Below, piece after piece: positions 6,109 to 13,905 of a stretch of 64,000 nt of DNA. Made by a program: the position numbers and the translations under genes. Source of the DNA: Cohnella panacarvi Gsoil 349 (lineage in GTDB: Bacteria > Bacillota > Bacilli > Paenibacillales > Paenibacillaceae). Under the pieces are notes generated by a model. The model saw only the letters and a program-made list of their open reading frames with translations, did not search any database and was not told where the DNA came from. Numbering within the stretch: the stretch's first letter is position 1; every line of letters begins with the position of its first letter. Where the stretch lies: the NCBI RefSeq assembly GCF_000515335.1, contig NZ_KI911563.1, positions 2,368,355 through 2,432,354 of the forward strand, given 5' to 3'.

Positions 6109-7116
6109 TTATTTGTAATAAGCAGCTAGTTTGTTGACCTGACCATTCATGTCAGGTAATAATCTAAACATGCAATATTGAGTATATGATTGCCCTGCGT
6201 TAACTGAGAGAGATAAACTTAAAAATGAAAAATTAACTCCACCACTAACTGAACCACTAACAGTCACCGTAAAATAAATTTGCGCTTCAGCATAATGGTT
6301 ATTTGTAACGAAGGTGCCTGTAGCATCATCATATTTTGCAGATAGGCGGTCGTTCTTGGTCGGAGTTCCGTAGGAGACAAACCCCGAAGAACTAGCTCCA
6401 GGAGTGTAGTTCCCTATTATAGAAGTCCAACTTCCGTCATTTTCATCCAAGATAGTTGTATAGTCCAAGTTAAGTATCGCAGCTTTAGCCCAATAAGTTG
6501 CATTGCCGAACGTCCATTGTGCATTTGCATTATTACAAACCCCGGGGCCACCACCTTGGCAGTTTGCACTTGTGTAATAAAGATCTTCATCATAACCACT
6601 TGGTTTTACCATTTTATCGTTTCCAGATTTCGTCCCTGGATCTTGGCTAAATTCAATAAAGCTGCCATCTGGATATTGAATTACATATTTACTTTGTTTA
6701 GGGTAGCGGTCCATGAATTTAGTAATATCTTCCTGTCCACGCGATGTAACAGGAGATCCTAGACCAGCCTTAATCGCTGAAGGATCTCCAGCTAATATTC
6801 TTTTCTTAAACCCCCTCGGATCTGCAGTAATCTCCTCAACTGGCACTGCTTCTACTTTATCTAGATCTAATACTTTCCCACTTTTCTCTAACCCCGCTAC
6901 TAAATCGTCTACAGATGCATAGTACTCAGCATCTTCGTTATTTAAGCCTTTCTCCATAAGGGCTTTAACCTTTTCATTATGTGGAGCATTTTTTTGCTCG
7001 CTTAGAGGCCTTGAAAAAAAATCTTCGCTATTTGCAGCTGAAGTCGGACTTTCAGCAAAAGCCTGCGAAGAAAACACTATTATTAAAACACAAGCTACTA
7101 TTAAGTAACGGTACAT
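6109..7116 (-). CDS. exported protein of unknown function, 335 aa
   Basis: A signal peptide (MYRYLIVACVLIIVFSSQAFAES) with an AFA-type cleavage site marks it as secreted. Residues 30-100 are charged and helical (EKVKALMEKGLNNEDAEYYA), then a middle region with GPGVCNNA and ASSSGFVSYG motifs, and a hydrophobic C-terminal block (NFSFLSLSLSVNAGQSY). I do not recognise the family. The start is ATG 7116 with AGGAGG 7 nt upstream; the preceding TTG is too close to it. It heads the gene set that continues with a lipoprotein and a subtilase; the charged N-terminal region would suit a propeptide removed by that protease, but no processing site is proven. Confidence 0.7.
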   Translation of the reverse strand: MYRYLIVACVLIIVFSSQAFAESPTSAANSEDFFSRPLSEQKNAPHNEKVKALMEKGLNNEDAEYYASVDDLVAGLEKSGKVLDLDKVEAVPVEEITADPRGFKKRILAGDPSAIKAGLGSPVTSRGQEDITKFMDRYPKQSKYVIQYPDGSFIEFSQDPGTKSGNDKMVKPSGYDEDLYYTSANCQGGGPGVCNNANAQWTFGNATYWAKAAILNLDYTTILDENDGSWTSIIGNYTPGASSSGFVSYGTPTKNDRLSAKYDDATGTFVTNNHYAEAQIYFTVTVSGSVSGGVNFSFLSLSLSVNAGQSYTQYCMFRLLPDMNGQVNKLAAYYK

Positions 7117-7375
7117 CAATTAACCTCCTAAGATTTTTAGCTGGCCAGCTCACTTAATAATATCCAGCATTTAACTTAATTAGTCAATATTTACTTTTGC
7201 GCGATTTTTACGTGTTGGAGATGGCTATGTAACTGACTACAATAAGCGTGTTCTTTTATGTAAGACATTTTTGAGCGTGAATAGTTTCATTCTGACACAA
7301 AATTAATAAAATAGACCTAATGTTTCGACAGAAACTCTCAATCAAGATCTGATAAGCACTTAGCAAAAAATAAAA
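7117..7375. other. AT-rich intergenic region, no gene seen
   Basis: This stretch separates the exported-protein gene from the XRE regulator. It should hold the promoter of the former; I see several AT-rich hexamers but no convincing -35/-10 pair. A small palindrome CTGGCCAG lies at 7141-7148. No ORF of note on either strand. Confidence 0.5.
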
Positions 7376-7398
7376 AAAGTGAAGTAATCCTTCACTTT
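7376..7398 (-). terminator. terminator of the XRE regulator gene
   Basis: Arms AAAGTGAAG and CTTCACTTT with a 5-nt loop are followed on the minus strand by a long T-rich tract, 13 bp after the stop codon. Confidence 0.9.
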
Positions 7399-7411
7399 AA
7401 ACTTTATGATA

Positions 7412-7756
7412 TTAACTTTGCTGGCGGTTGTGGTATCGTGACAATTTCATCTCAAGGAACTCCAACATTTCCCTTTTAGCAACTTCTTGTAGGTTTCTGA
7501 AACCTTTCAATAGAATATTTTCTTGCTCGTTTAATTTATCCAGATGCTGAGAATCTATATTCAATAATAGCCAGTTTAGATCTACCCCATAAGTTTTGGC
7601 TAATAATTGAAGAGTCTCACAAGACGGCTTACTCTTTCCGGTTTCTATTTCGCTTAGTGTGGCTTGAGATACTCCAATAATTTCTGCAAATGAAACTTGA
7701 TTTAAGTTATGTTGATTTCGAATCAGTTTAATTTTTAAAGAGATATTACTTTGCAT
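7412..7756 (-). CDS. XRE-family helix-turn-helix regulator
   Basis: The 114-residue protein has an N-terminal Cro/C1-type domain (residues about 7-65: IKLIRNQHNLNQVSFAEIIG, SQATLSEIETGKSKPS, LQLLAKTYGVDLNWLL) and a helical C-terminal tail that probably dimerises. GGGGAG lies 7-8 nt before the ATG. A 33-bp near-perfect palindrome starts 26 bp upstream and is a likely autoregulatory operator. Such single-domain regulators often control mobile-element cargo; here the candidate targets are its own promoter and the protease cassette downstream. Confidence 0.88.
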   Translation of the reverse strand: MQSNISLKIKLIRNQHNLNQVSFAEIIGVSQATLSEIETGKSKPSCETLQLLAKTYGVDLNWLLLNIDSQHLDKLNEQENILLKGFRNLQEVAKREMLEFLEMKLSRYHNRQQS

Positions 7757-7781
7757 GGATTATCTCCCCTATATATGCTAA

Positions 7782-7814
7782 ATGCACATTTTTGTCAGTG
7801 ACAAAAACGTGCAT
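7782..7814 (-). promoter_or_regulatory. 33-bp palindrome between cargo tmRNA and XRE gene
   Basis: Arms ATGCACATTTTTGTC (7782-7796) and GACAAAAACGTGCAT (7800-7814) match except for one position, around a 3-bp centre. It lies 13 bp downstream of the element-borne tmRNA 3' end and upstream of the XRE start, where TATATA near 7771-7776 could be the -10. It may be the XRE operator, the tmRNA terminator, or both. Confidence 0.6.
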
Positions 7815-7826
7815 AGATAGTATGTA

Positions 7827-8191
7827 TGGTGGAGCCGAGGGGAGTTGAACCCCTGTCCGAAAGTAACGCCACATTGCTTTCTACGGGTGTAGTCCCAGAT
7901 TTGATGTCACCCGAGAGACGCCCCGGAACCGGCTTCTCGTTGGGTCAGCCTGATTGTCTTCTTCAGCTAGCCCCAGGCGGAGACTAGACAGCGTATCCCA
8001 CTAAAGTTGAGCCTCTATCCCGCCACATGGGCGATGGAGAGTAGAAGCCTGGTAGCCGTTTCTTAGGCGGCGTAAGCCAGAGTTGGTTGTTGTTTGCCGT
8101 TTAATAGGCTTTCCGCGTTGTTATAGTAGCCGCAGCCCTACTACCCGCTTACAAAGTTCGTACTACTCCCGTCGAATCCAAAAACGGCCCC
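7827..8191 (-). ncRNA. ssrA: tmRNA, second complete copy inside the transposon
   Basis: The 365-nt gene has the same length as the native copy and differs by about 22 substitutions with no indels. The acceptor stem GGGGCCG (5') pairs with CGGCTCC before ACCA. The native gene has GGGGCTG/CAGCTCC, so the two copies differ by a compensated base pair. The tag ORF (8063-8098) encodes GKQQPTLAYAA and a TAA stop, identical to the native tag. The TTCGA T-loop-like 5' motif and 3' CCA are present. It should therefore be charged with alanine and rescue stalled ribosomes with SmpB. It lies just inside the right transposon end, so it is cargo. Promoter and terminator are less clear than for the native gene. 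Confidence 0.9.
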
Positions 8192-8212
8192 ATGATAAAA
8201 ATTAATTCAAAA

Positions 8213-8287
8213 AATCAAGCATATCCTTGCCAAACCGAGAATCAAGCATAAGGCTGCCAAAGCGGCAATATTATGGTTGATTCCACA
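8213..8287 (-). repeat. transposon right end with TnsB-like sites
   Basis: Two 22-bp repeats (8213-8234, 8240-8261) share AATCAAGCATA and GCCAAA, with period 27, and match the left-end site 2021-2042. The terminal 24 bp (8264-8287), read on the minus strand, starts TGTGGAATCAACCATAATAT and resembles the left-end site at 2088-2109 (AATCAACGATAATATTGCC). The repeat cores are semi-palindromic, so site orientation is ambiguous. Confidence 0.75.
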
Positions 8288-8309
8288 CCCTGACCTCATG
8301 CGGTCAGGG
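8288..8309 (-). terminator. native ssrA terminator stem, U-tract displaced by insertion
   Basis: CCCTGACC and GGTCAGGG form an 8-bp stem with a 6-nt loop 6 bp after the ssrA 3' end. Its first five bases are the right copy of the CCCTG target duplication. The T6 tract that should follow now lies at 1982-1987, beyond the transposon, so termination of native ssrA is probably altered. Confidence 0.85.
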
Positions 8310-8315
8310 TTCTTA

Positions 8316-8680
8316 TGGTGGAGCTGAGGGGAGTTGAACCCCTGTCCGAAGACAACGCCACACGGCTTTCTACGGGTGTAGTCCCAGATTTGATGTCACC
8401 CGAGAGACGCCCCGGAACCGGCTTCTCGTTGGGTCAGCCTGATTGTCTTCTTCCGCTAGCCCCAGGCGGAGACTAGACAGCGTATCCCACTAAAGTTGAG
8501 CCCTTAGCCCGCCACATGGGCGATGGAGAGTAAGAGCCTGGTAGCCGTTTCTTAGGCGGCGTAAGCCAGAGTTGGTTGTTGTTTGCCGTTTAATAGGCTT
8601 TCCGCGTTGTTAAAGCAGCCGCAGCCCTACTACCCGCTTACCATGCTCGATCTATCCCCGTCGAATCCAAAAACAGCCCC
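8316..8680 (-). ncRNA. ssrA: tmRNA, native copy
   Basis: The 365-nt tmRNA has acceptor stem GGGGCTG/CAGCTCC followed by ACCA, the GGATTCGA 5' T-arm-like motif, and a tag reading frame (8552-8587) encoding GKQQPTLAYAA then TAA. With the added alanine the tag ends in the usual hydrophobic AA degron. It rescues ribosomes stalled on truncated mRNAs together with SmpB, whose gene lies just upstream, the conserved order. A 22-bp-site-containing transposon is inserted 28 bp downstream. Confidence 0.97.
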
Positions 8681-8786
8681 GAATAGCGGAACGCCGTCAA
8701 CCGCTGCTGCGATGAGGCTTCCTAAAGGGTTACCCGCGACGGTAACTTGAAACTTAAATCTGGTCAAGCGATTTCCTTACTCACTT

Positions 8787-8819
8787 ATTATAGCACGCTT
8801 GAAGCGATATTGCTCAAAG
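8787..8819 (-). promoter_or_regulatory. candidate ssrA promoter
   Basis: On the minus strand TATAAT (8787-8792) is preceded by TTGAGC 19 bp upstream. Transcription would start near 8780, about 100 nt before the mature tmRNA 5' end, which is normal for an RNA needing 5' processing. Confidence 0.5.
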
Positions 8820-8854
8820 TGTTGCTGGCAAGGTTGGTCTTGCGTACCACCCGA

Positions 8855-9346
8855 TTATTTCGGGAAGCTGACCTTCTGCTTCTCCCGCAGAATCCGCTGA
8901 ATATCCCGCTGAACGTCCCGCTTGGCCGCCGTCTCGCGCTTGTCGTACTGCTTCTTGCCTCGGCCGACACCCAAGAGGAGCTTTGCGTAGCCGTTCTTAA
9001 TGTACACCTTAAGCGGTACGAGCGTGTAGCCCTCCTGCTTGACGGTGCCGAGCAGCTTCTTGATCTGCGCCTTGTGAAGCAACAGCTTCCGCGCGCGCGT
9101 CGGATCGGGCGGGTTGTGGCGGTTGCCCTGCTCGAACGGGCTGATATGCATGTTATGCAGGAACGCCTCGCCGTTACGGATCGTCGCGAACGCGTCGTTC
9201 AAGTTCGAGCGGCCCGTGCGGAGCGACTTGATCTCGGTGCCCGTCAGCACCAAGCCCGCTTCATAGGTTTCCTCGATGAAGTAATCGTGGGACGCCTTCT
9301 TATTCTGCGCTAACGGCTTATCGAAAAAATCTTTCTTCTTCGCCAC
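8855..9346 (-). CDS. smpB: SsrA-binding protein SmpB
   Basis: The 163-residue basic protein matches SmpB along its full length: [37 protein letters not shown], the [20 protein letters not shown] block and the C-terminal tail [17 protein letters not shown]. It binds the tRNA-like domain of tmRNA and delivers it to the A site with EF-Tu; the basic tail reads the empty mRNA channel. AGGAGGTGAAGG lies just before the ATG. The gene precedes the native ssrA. Both tmRNA copies could use it. Confidence 0.97.
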   Translation of the reverse strand: MAKKKDFFDKPLAQNKKASHDYFIEETYEAGLVLTGTEIKSLRTGRSNLNDAFATIRNGEAFLHNMHISPFEQGNRHNPPDPTRARKLLLHKAQIKKLLGTVKQEGYTLVPLKVYIKNGYAKLLLGVGRGKKQYDKRETAAKRDVQRDIQRILREKQKVSFPK

Positions 9347-9450
9347 TTTCCTTCACCTCCTATGAATCTTGCAAGGCCGTCAATGATCGGACATTCATTA
9401 TAGCACGCGCCGAAGATCGCTTTCAATCGCCCGCACGCTCCGCGAAAAGG

Positions 9451-10383
9451 TTATTTCGATGCTCCCCCGAAACATTTGTCGATCAGCGCCATCCGGATGT
9501 AGAGACCGTTGACCGCTTGCCGGAAATACGCCGCTCGCGGATCGCCGTCCACTTCCTCCGTGATCTCGCCCGCGCGGGGCAACGGATGCAGCACGATCGC
9601 GTCTTGCTTCAATCGGCTCATCAGCTCGCCGTCGACGATGTACTTGCCGGAGGCTTTCTCGAACTCCTCCAGAGACGGGAAGCGTTCCTTCTGAATCCGC
9701 GTCTGGTACAGCACGTCGATCGAACCCGCGACCGAGTTCAGATCCGTCGTCTCCACGTAACGGATGCCTTTCTCGTCCAAGTACTTCTTCACGTTCTCCG
9801 GGATCCGTACGTTGTCGGGAGAAATATAATAAATCATAACGTCCTGGTAATTCGCAAGCATATAGCTCAGCGAGTGGACCGTCCGGCCGTACGCAAGATC
9901 GCCCACCATCGCGATCTTCAGACCGTCGATCTTGCCGAACTCCTTGCGGATCGTATAAGCGTCCAGCAGCGCCTGCGTCGGATGCTCCCCCGCTCCGTCG
10001 CCCGCGTTGAGGACCGGAACCGCAGACACTTTCGCCGCTCGTTTCGCCGCGCCGATATCCGTATGGCGCATAACGATGACATCGCTGTAGCCGCTGACGA
10101 TGCGGATCGTATCCTCGAGCGTCTCGCCTTTGATCGCGGACGAGAATTGCGCCGCGTTCTCCGTGCCGATGACGCCTCCGCCCAGCCGATGCATCGCCGA
10201 TTCGAAGCTGAGCCGCGTCCGCGTGCTGGCTTCGAAGAACAACGTGGTCATAATCTTGCCCTCATACCGCCGATCGCCGCCGCGTGCGACGACCTTCTCC
10301 ATCTCCTGAGCCGAATCGAACAGCTCCTCCAGCTCGTCCCTCGTAAATTGCTTCGCCCCAAGCACATGATACAGCTCTTTCAT
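9451..10383 (-). CDS. pyrB: aspartate carbamoyltransferase
   Basis: The 310-residue protein catalyses carbamoyl phosphate plus L-aspartate to N-carbamoyl-aspartate, the committed pyrimidine step. Carbamoyl-phosphate loop FFEASTRTRLSF (about 49-60), HPTQALLDAYT (about 134-144), MVGDLAYGRTVHSL (about 159-172) and the HPLPRAGEITEEV block are all present. It stands alone rather than in a pyr operon; no regulatory chain PyrI follows. The position between rnr and smpB is unusual. An array of AATAAC/GTTATT boxes lies immediately upstream. Confidence 0.93.
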   Translation of the reverse strand: MKELYHVLGAKQFTRDELEELFDSAQEMEKVVARGGDRRYEGKIMTTLFFEASTRTRLSFESAMHRLGGGVIGTENAAQFSSAIKGETLEDTIRIVSGYSDVIVMRHTDIGAAKRAAKVSAVPVLNAGDGAGEHPTQALLDAYTIRKEFGKIDGLKIAMVGDLAYGRTVHSLSYMLANYQDVMIYYISPDNVRIPENVKKYLDEKGIRYVETTDLNSVAGSIDVLYQTRIQKERFPSLEEFEKASGKYIVDGELMSRLKQDAIVLHPLPRAGEITEEVDGDPRAAYFRQAVNGLYIRMALIDKCFGGASK

Positions 10384-10537
10384 TCCTGCTCCGCCTCCCC
10401 GTACACACTATTCTCTATCCTATAAGATACGTCTTATTTTGTCTAATGCGCATTGATCTGCCCCCGCTCGCAAGGATAAACGGCGACTCCGATGACTGAT
10501 TTTCGTTGAGCTAGGCGACGTTTCTGTTCCTGAGATA

Positions 10538-10823
10538 AATAACAACGATTCGCAGTTATTTCGTCAACCGATGTATCGTCATCACCGAATAACAACGATT
10601 TGCAGTTATCTTTGTCCCATATCAACAAATCCTCATTTATACGTACGAATAACACTCGATTTGTTGTTATTTAATCCACTTCACTCGATTTCTCAAAAGC
10701 AACTGTCGATTTGCTGTTATTTAATCCGCTCTTCACTCGTTCTTACGACAGTAACAATCGATTTACTTTGATCTATTGCACTTCACTCGGTTTCTCGACA
10801 ATCGCTATCGAGTTGCTGTTATT
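10538..10823 (+). repeat. intergenic box array 1 (AATAAC...GTTATT family)
   Basis: About six related quasi-palindromic boxes start near 10538, 10588, 10648, 10698, 10748 and 10798. The best read AATAAC, 10-12 nt containing CGATT(T/C)G, then GTTATT. Later copies have degenerate left arms. The spacer between the last copies also repeats (ACTTCACTCG...TTTCTC). The 529-bp gap between pyrB and rnr contains nothing else apart from the rnr terminator. The family also occurs at 17.7, 33.7 and 40.2 kb with the same spacing pattern. Confidence 0.85.
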
Positions 10824-10867
10824 CGCGCTCTCGCACCCAGTCGTTAGCAGCCACTGCTTCTTATCAT

Positions 10868-10901
10868 AAGAAACCACCCGGCACACGTGCGCGCCAGGTG
10901 G
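10868..10901 (-). terminator. terminator of rnr
   Basis: Arms CCACCTGGC and GCCGGGTGG (minus strand) with one G-U pair are followed by TTTCTTAT, about 12 bp after the stop codon. Confidence 0.85.
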
Positions 10902-10912
10902 CTCTAATAGCC

Positions 10913-13780
10913 TTACTCCGCAGGCTGTTTCTTCCGCCGCTTCGGTTTGTCGGCGGCTCCGGCCGCATCCGGGGAAGCAGGCTTGCCGCCGCCTCTGGCG
11001 GCACCTTTGCCTTTGCCGCCGCGACCGCCGCCGCCCCTGCGGGAGCCTTGCGGTTTGCCGCCGTCCCCGCCTTCGCCGCCGTCATCGCCGGTTCGGGCAT
11101 AAGTGCCGGTAACGGGCAAGCCCCACATGTCGACTTTTTTGCCGCCTTTGCGCTTCGCCGGTTGCTCAGCAGGCACCGCGAGCGACGTTGTTGTCCCTTC
11201 AGCCTTAGCCGCTGCAGGATTGCGCCGCAGCCGCTCCTCTTGCCCGCGAGCTTGCACCGCTTTCGTCTCTGCCTGGTCACTACTGACGCCCCAGAACTTG
11301 CCGCCGCCGTTGTTGCCGAATAAGTCTCCGTTGCCGCCGTCGGTATTCCCTCGCGCCTTGCCGGGTTTGGATGGCTTGTTCTCTACTGCCGGCTTGCCGC
11401 CGCGCTGGTTCTCGAAGCCCGGTTTGTTGCCTCCGCGTCCGCCTCCGGCGCCCGGCTTACCGCCGCGTCCGCGACCGCCGCGACGCTCATCGCCGCCACG
11501 ACCTCCGCGCTCGCTGCCGCCGCGTCCCCCGGAGCTTCCGACGCCGAATCTGCCGCCTTCGCGGCTTTTCTTCTTGAACCCGCCTCCGGCGCCAGGTCCG
11601 CGCGCGTCTACCCAGCTTACACGGCCGCTGCCTCGCGGCTTCATGTCGACCATCTCGAAATCGATCGTATGATCGTCCATATTCACTCGGCCGACGCGGA
11701 TTTTCACCTCGTCGCCGATCCGGTAAATCTTGGACGTACGCTCGCCGATCAGCGCCATATGCAGCTCATGGAAGTGGTAATAATCGTCCGTCAAGTCGCT
11801 TAGACGAATAAGTCCTTCCACCGTGTTCTCCAGCTCGATGAACATGCCGAAGCTCGTTACGCCGCTAATGATGCCGGTGTATTCCTCGCCGATCTTATCG
11901 AGCATGAACTCGGCTTTCTTCAGCTTCTCCGTATCCCGCTCCGCTTCGACCGCGACGCGCTCGCGCTCCGAAGATTGCAGCGCGATGTCGGACATGCGCG
12001 CGGCCAACGCCTCGAACCGGCTCTCCGGCAGCAATCCGTCGTTCTCCAGCACCTCGCGCATGACGCGGTGTACGACTAAGTCCGGGTACCGCCGGATCGG
12101 CGAAGTAAAGTGCGTATAGAACTCCGCCGCCAGCCCGAAGTGTCCCAAGCTCTCCGGATCGTATTTCGCCTGCTTCATCGACCGCAGCATCATCGTGCTG
12201 ATGACGGTCTCTTCCTTCGTACCGCGAATTTCTTCCAATAAAGTCTGCAACGCGCGAGGATGCACCGAATTGCCTTTACCCTTCACCGCGTAACCGAAGT
12301 TGCCGGCGAATTGCATGAAGTGCATCAGCTTCTCGCCGTCCGGATCTTCATGAATCCGGTAGATGAACGGCACCTTCAGCCAGTGGAAGTGCTCCGCCAC
12401 CGTCTCGTTGGCCGCCAGCATGAACTCTTCGATGATCTGCTCCGCGATCGAACGCTCGCGCTTCACGATCTCGACCGGCTTGCCTTCGGCGTCCATGATG
12501 ACCTTCGACTCCTGGAAGTCGAAGTCGATCGCGCCGCGGCGCATGCGCTGCCCGCGCAGAGCCATGGCCAGTTCGCGCATCAGCTTAAAGTTGTCGACCA
12601 GTCCCGCATACCGCTCCGTCACTTCGGGATCTTCTTCGTTCAATATTTTCCTCACGTTCGTATACGTCATGCGCTCCGTCGTCCGGATCACGCTCGTGAA
12701 CACGTCATGACGCACCCGGCGCATCGTCTTCGGATCGAACTCCATCTCGCACGACATCGTCAGCCGGTCCACTTTCGGATTGAGAGAACAGATGCCGTTG
12801 GACAGCCGATGCGGGAGCATCGGAATAACGCGATCGACCAGATACACGCTGCACCCGCGATTATAGGCTTCCTCGTCCAGCTTCGACTTCTCGCGCACGT
12901 AATAGCTCACGTCCGCGATATGCACGCCGAGCAGCCAGTTGCCGTTGTCGAGCAATTCCACGTTAACCGCATCGTCGAGATCCTTCGCGTCTTCGCCGTC
13001 GATCGTGACGATCGTCTTGTTCCGCAGATCCCGGCGCCCTTGGCGCACGATCTCTTCTTCCGTGATCGCGTCCGGTGCAGCCTCCGCTTCTGCCATCGTT
13101 TCCTCAGGGAAGCTTTCCGGCAGTCCATGCTTGCGGATAATGCTCAGAATGTCTACGCCAGGATCGTCCTTATGACCAAGAATCTCAATAATTTCGCCTT
13201 CGGCCGCAGAGCGTCCTTCGGGGTATCGAATCACGTTCGCAACGACCTTCTGCCCCGTTACCGCACCCTTGAAGTTTTCCGCCCGAATGAAAATATCTTT
13301 CTGAATCCGTTTATCGTCAGGCACGACGAACCCGAAGCTCTCGTGATGGTTGAATACCCCCACGACCTGCGTAACCGCTCGCTTCACGATGCGGACGATC
13401 TCGCCTTCGAGCTTCCCGCCCGCATTCGTACCGGTGACTCGCGCCAGCACGATGTCGCCGTTCATCGTCCCTTTCATATCGTTCGCATGAATGTACAGAT
13501 CGGGATGTTCCTTCTCGTCTGGAATCAGGAACGCGAATCCCTTAGGATGCGCCTGAATCCGTCCCCGCAATAAATTCATCCGCTCCGGTACCCCGTAACG
13601 GTCGGTTCTCGTCATTACGATCTTGCCTTCTTGCTCCATATCGGCCAGCATTCGCAGGAAGCTCTTGAATTCCGCAGCATCCGATATTCCAAAATGCTTC
13701 TCCAGCTCTTGGTACGTCATCGGCTTATACGCCGTTTCGCGCATAAAGTCCAGCAGTTCCTGCTCCGTACACATCGGCAT
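10913..13780 (-). CDS. rnr: ribonuclease R with long RGG-rich tail
   Basis: A 3'-5' exoribonuclease of the RNB family that degrades structured RNA and takes part in trans-translation, matching its place near smpB-ssrA. Domains in order: N-terminal winged helix (1-70), two cold-shock domains (70-225), RNB catalytic core (about 260-590, with TIDGEDAKDLDDAV supplying the metal-binding aspartates and TSPIRRYPDL), and an S1 domain (about 640-725). About 235 further residues are low-complexity Gly/Arg/Lys with many RGG and GRGG runs, making it 955 aa against the usual 700-800. Start ATG 13780 is preferred over GTG 13789, because GAGG lies 8 nt upstream of it. Confidence 0.95.
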   Translation of the reverse strand: MPMCTEQELLDFMRETAYKPMTYQELEKHFGISDAAEFKSFLRMLADMEQEGKIVMTRTDRYGVPERMNLLRGRIQAHPKGFAFLIPDEKEHPDLYIHANDMKGTMNGDIVLARVTGTNAGGKLEGEIVRIVKRAVTQVVGVFNHHESFGFVVPDDKRIQKDIFIRAENFKGAVTGQKVVANVIRYPEGRSAAEGEIIEILGHKDDPGVDILSIIRKHGLPESFPEETMAEAEAAPDAITEEEIVRQGRRDLRNKTIVTIDGEDAKDLDDAVNVELLDNGNWLLGVHIADVSYYVREKSKLDEEAYNRGCSVYLVDRVIPMLPHRLSNGICSLNPKVDRLTMSCEMEFDPKTMRRVRHDVFTSVIRTTERMTYTNVRKILNEEDPEVTERYAGLVDNFKLMRELAMALRGQRMRRGAIDFDFQESKVIMDAEGKPVEIVKRERSIAEQIIEEFMLAANETVAEHFHWLKVPFIYRIHEDPDGEKLMHFMQFAGNFGYAVKGKGNSVHPRALQTLLEEIRGTKEETVISTMMLRSMKQAKYDPESLGHFGLAAEFYTHFTSPIRRYPDLVVHRVMREVLENDGLLPESRFEALAARMSDIALQSSERERVAVEAERDTEKLKKAEFMLDKIGEEYTGIISGVTSFGMFIELENTVEGLIRLSDLTDDYYHFHELHMALIGERTSKIYRIGDEVKIRVGRVNMDDHTIDFEMVDMKPRGSGRVSWVDARGPGAGGGFKKKSREGGRFGVGSSGGRGGSERGGRGGDERRGGRGRGGKPGAGGGRGGNKPGFENQRGGKPAVENKPSKPGKARGNTDGGNGDLFGNNGGGKFWGVSSDQAETKAVQARGQEERLRRNPAAAKAEGTTTSLAVPAEQPAKRKGGKKVDMWGLPVTGTYARTGDDGGEGGDGGKPQGSRRGGGGRGGKGKGAARGGGKPASPDAAGAADKPKRRKKQPAE

Positions 13781-13860
13781 CCGTATCACCTCGTCCTATG
13801 TATTATACGCAGTTTGCGACATCGGCAATCGGATGAACGACCTTGTCTTCCGCATTGCAC

Positions 13861-13890
13861 AAAAAAAGCAGGAAGCTTACGCTCCCTGCT
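13861..13890 (-). terminator. terminator of secG
   Basis: Arms AGCAGGGAGC and GCTTCCTGCT (minus strand) with a GTAA loop are followed by T7. Confidence 0.9.
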
Positions 13891-13905
13891 TATCCACGTC
13901 GGTCA

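Larger units (their letters stand above)
1993..8287. mobile_element. Tn7-like transposon inserted in the ssrA terminator, about 6.3 kb
   Basis: The 24-bp ends at 1993-2016 and 8264-8287 (reverse complement) are imperfect inverted repeats, with 17 of 24 identical, both starting TGTG and ending ATTGCC. Additional 22-bp sites follow inside each end, as with TnsB sites of Tn7. CCCTG occurs directly outside both ends (1988-1992, 8288-8292), matching the 5-bp target duplication of Tn7 elements. Excision in silico rebuilds an uninterrupted ssrA terminator stem plus T6 (1982-1987). Interior genes look AT-rich against the flanks. No tnsA, tnsB or tnsC is seen, only a TniQ-like C-terminal gene, so the element is probably non-autonomous or decayed. 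Cargo: JAB plus E1 pair, subtilase cassette, XRE regulator, tmRNA gene. Confidence 0.85.

Noticed and set aside
8213-8261. Repeats belonging to a third tmRNA fragment
   Set aside because: They do not match any tmRNA segment but align with the left-end 22-bp sites.
1-8316. One tyrosine-recombinase genomic island spanning the whole region
   Set aside because: No integrase is present, and CCCTG duplications plus TGTG ends place a transposon boundary at 1993/8287. A single island cannot explain the split terminator. An older island at 361 remains possible.
10538-10823. CRISPR array
   Set aside because: The boxes are degenerate, quasi-palindromic and spaced 50 or 60 bp with partly repeated spacers. 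The same family recurs in three other gaps and no cas gene is visible.
12260-13573. 437-residue plus-strand ORF opposite rnr
   Set aside because: It is a GC-driven shadow of the rnr frame with Arg/His-rich composition and no initiation signals. Similar shadows opposite pyrB (9517-10425), eno, gpmI and pgk were discarded for the same reason.
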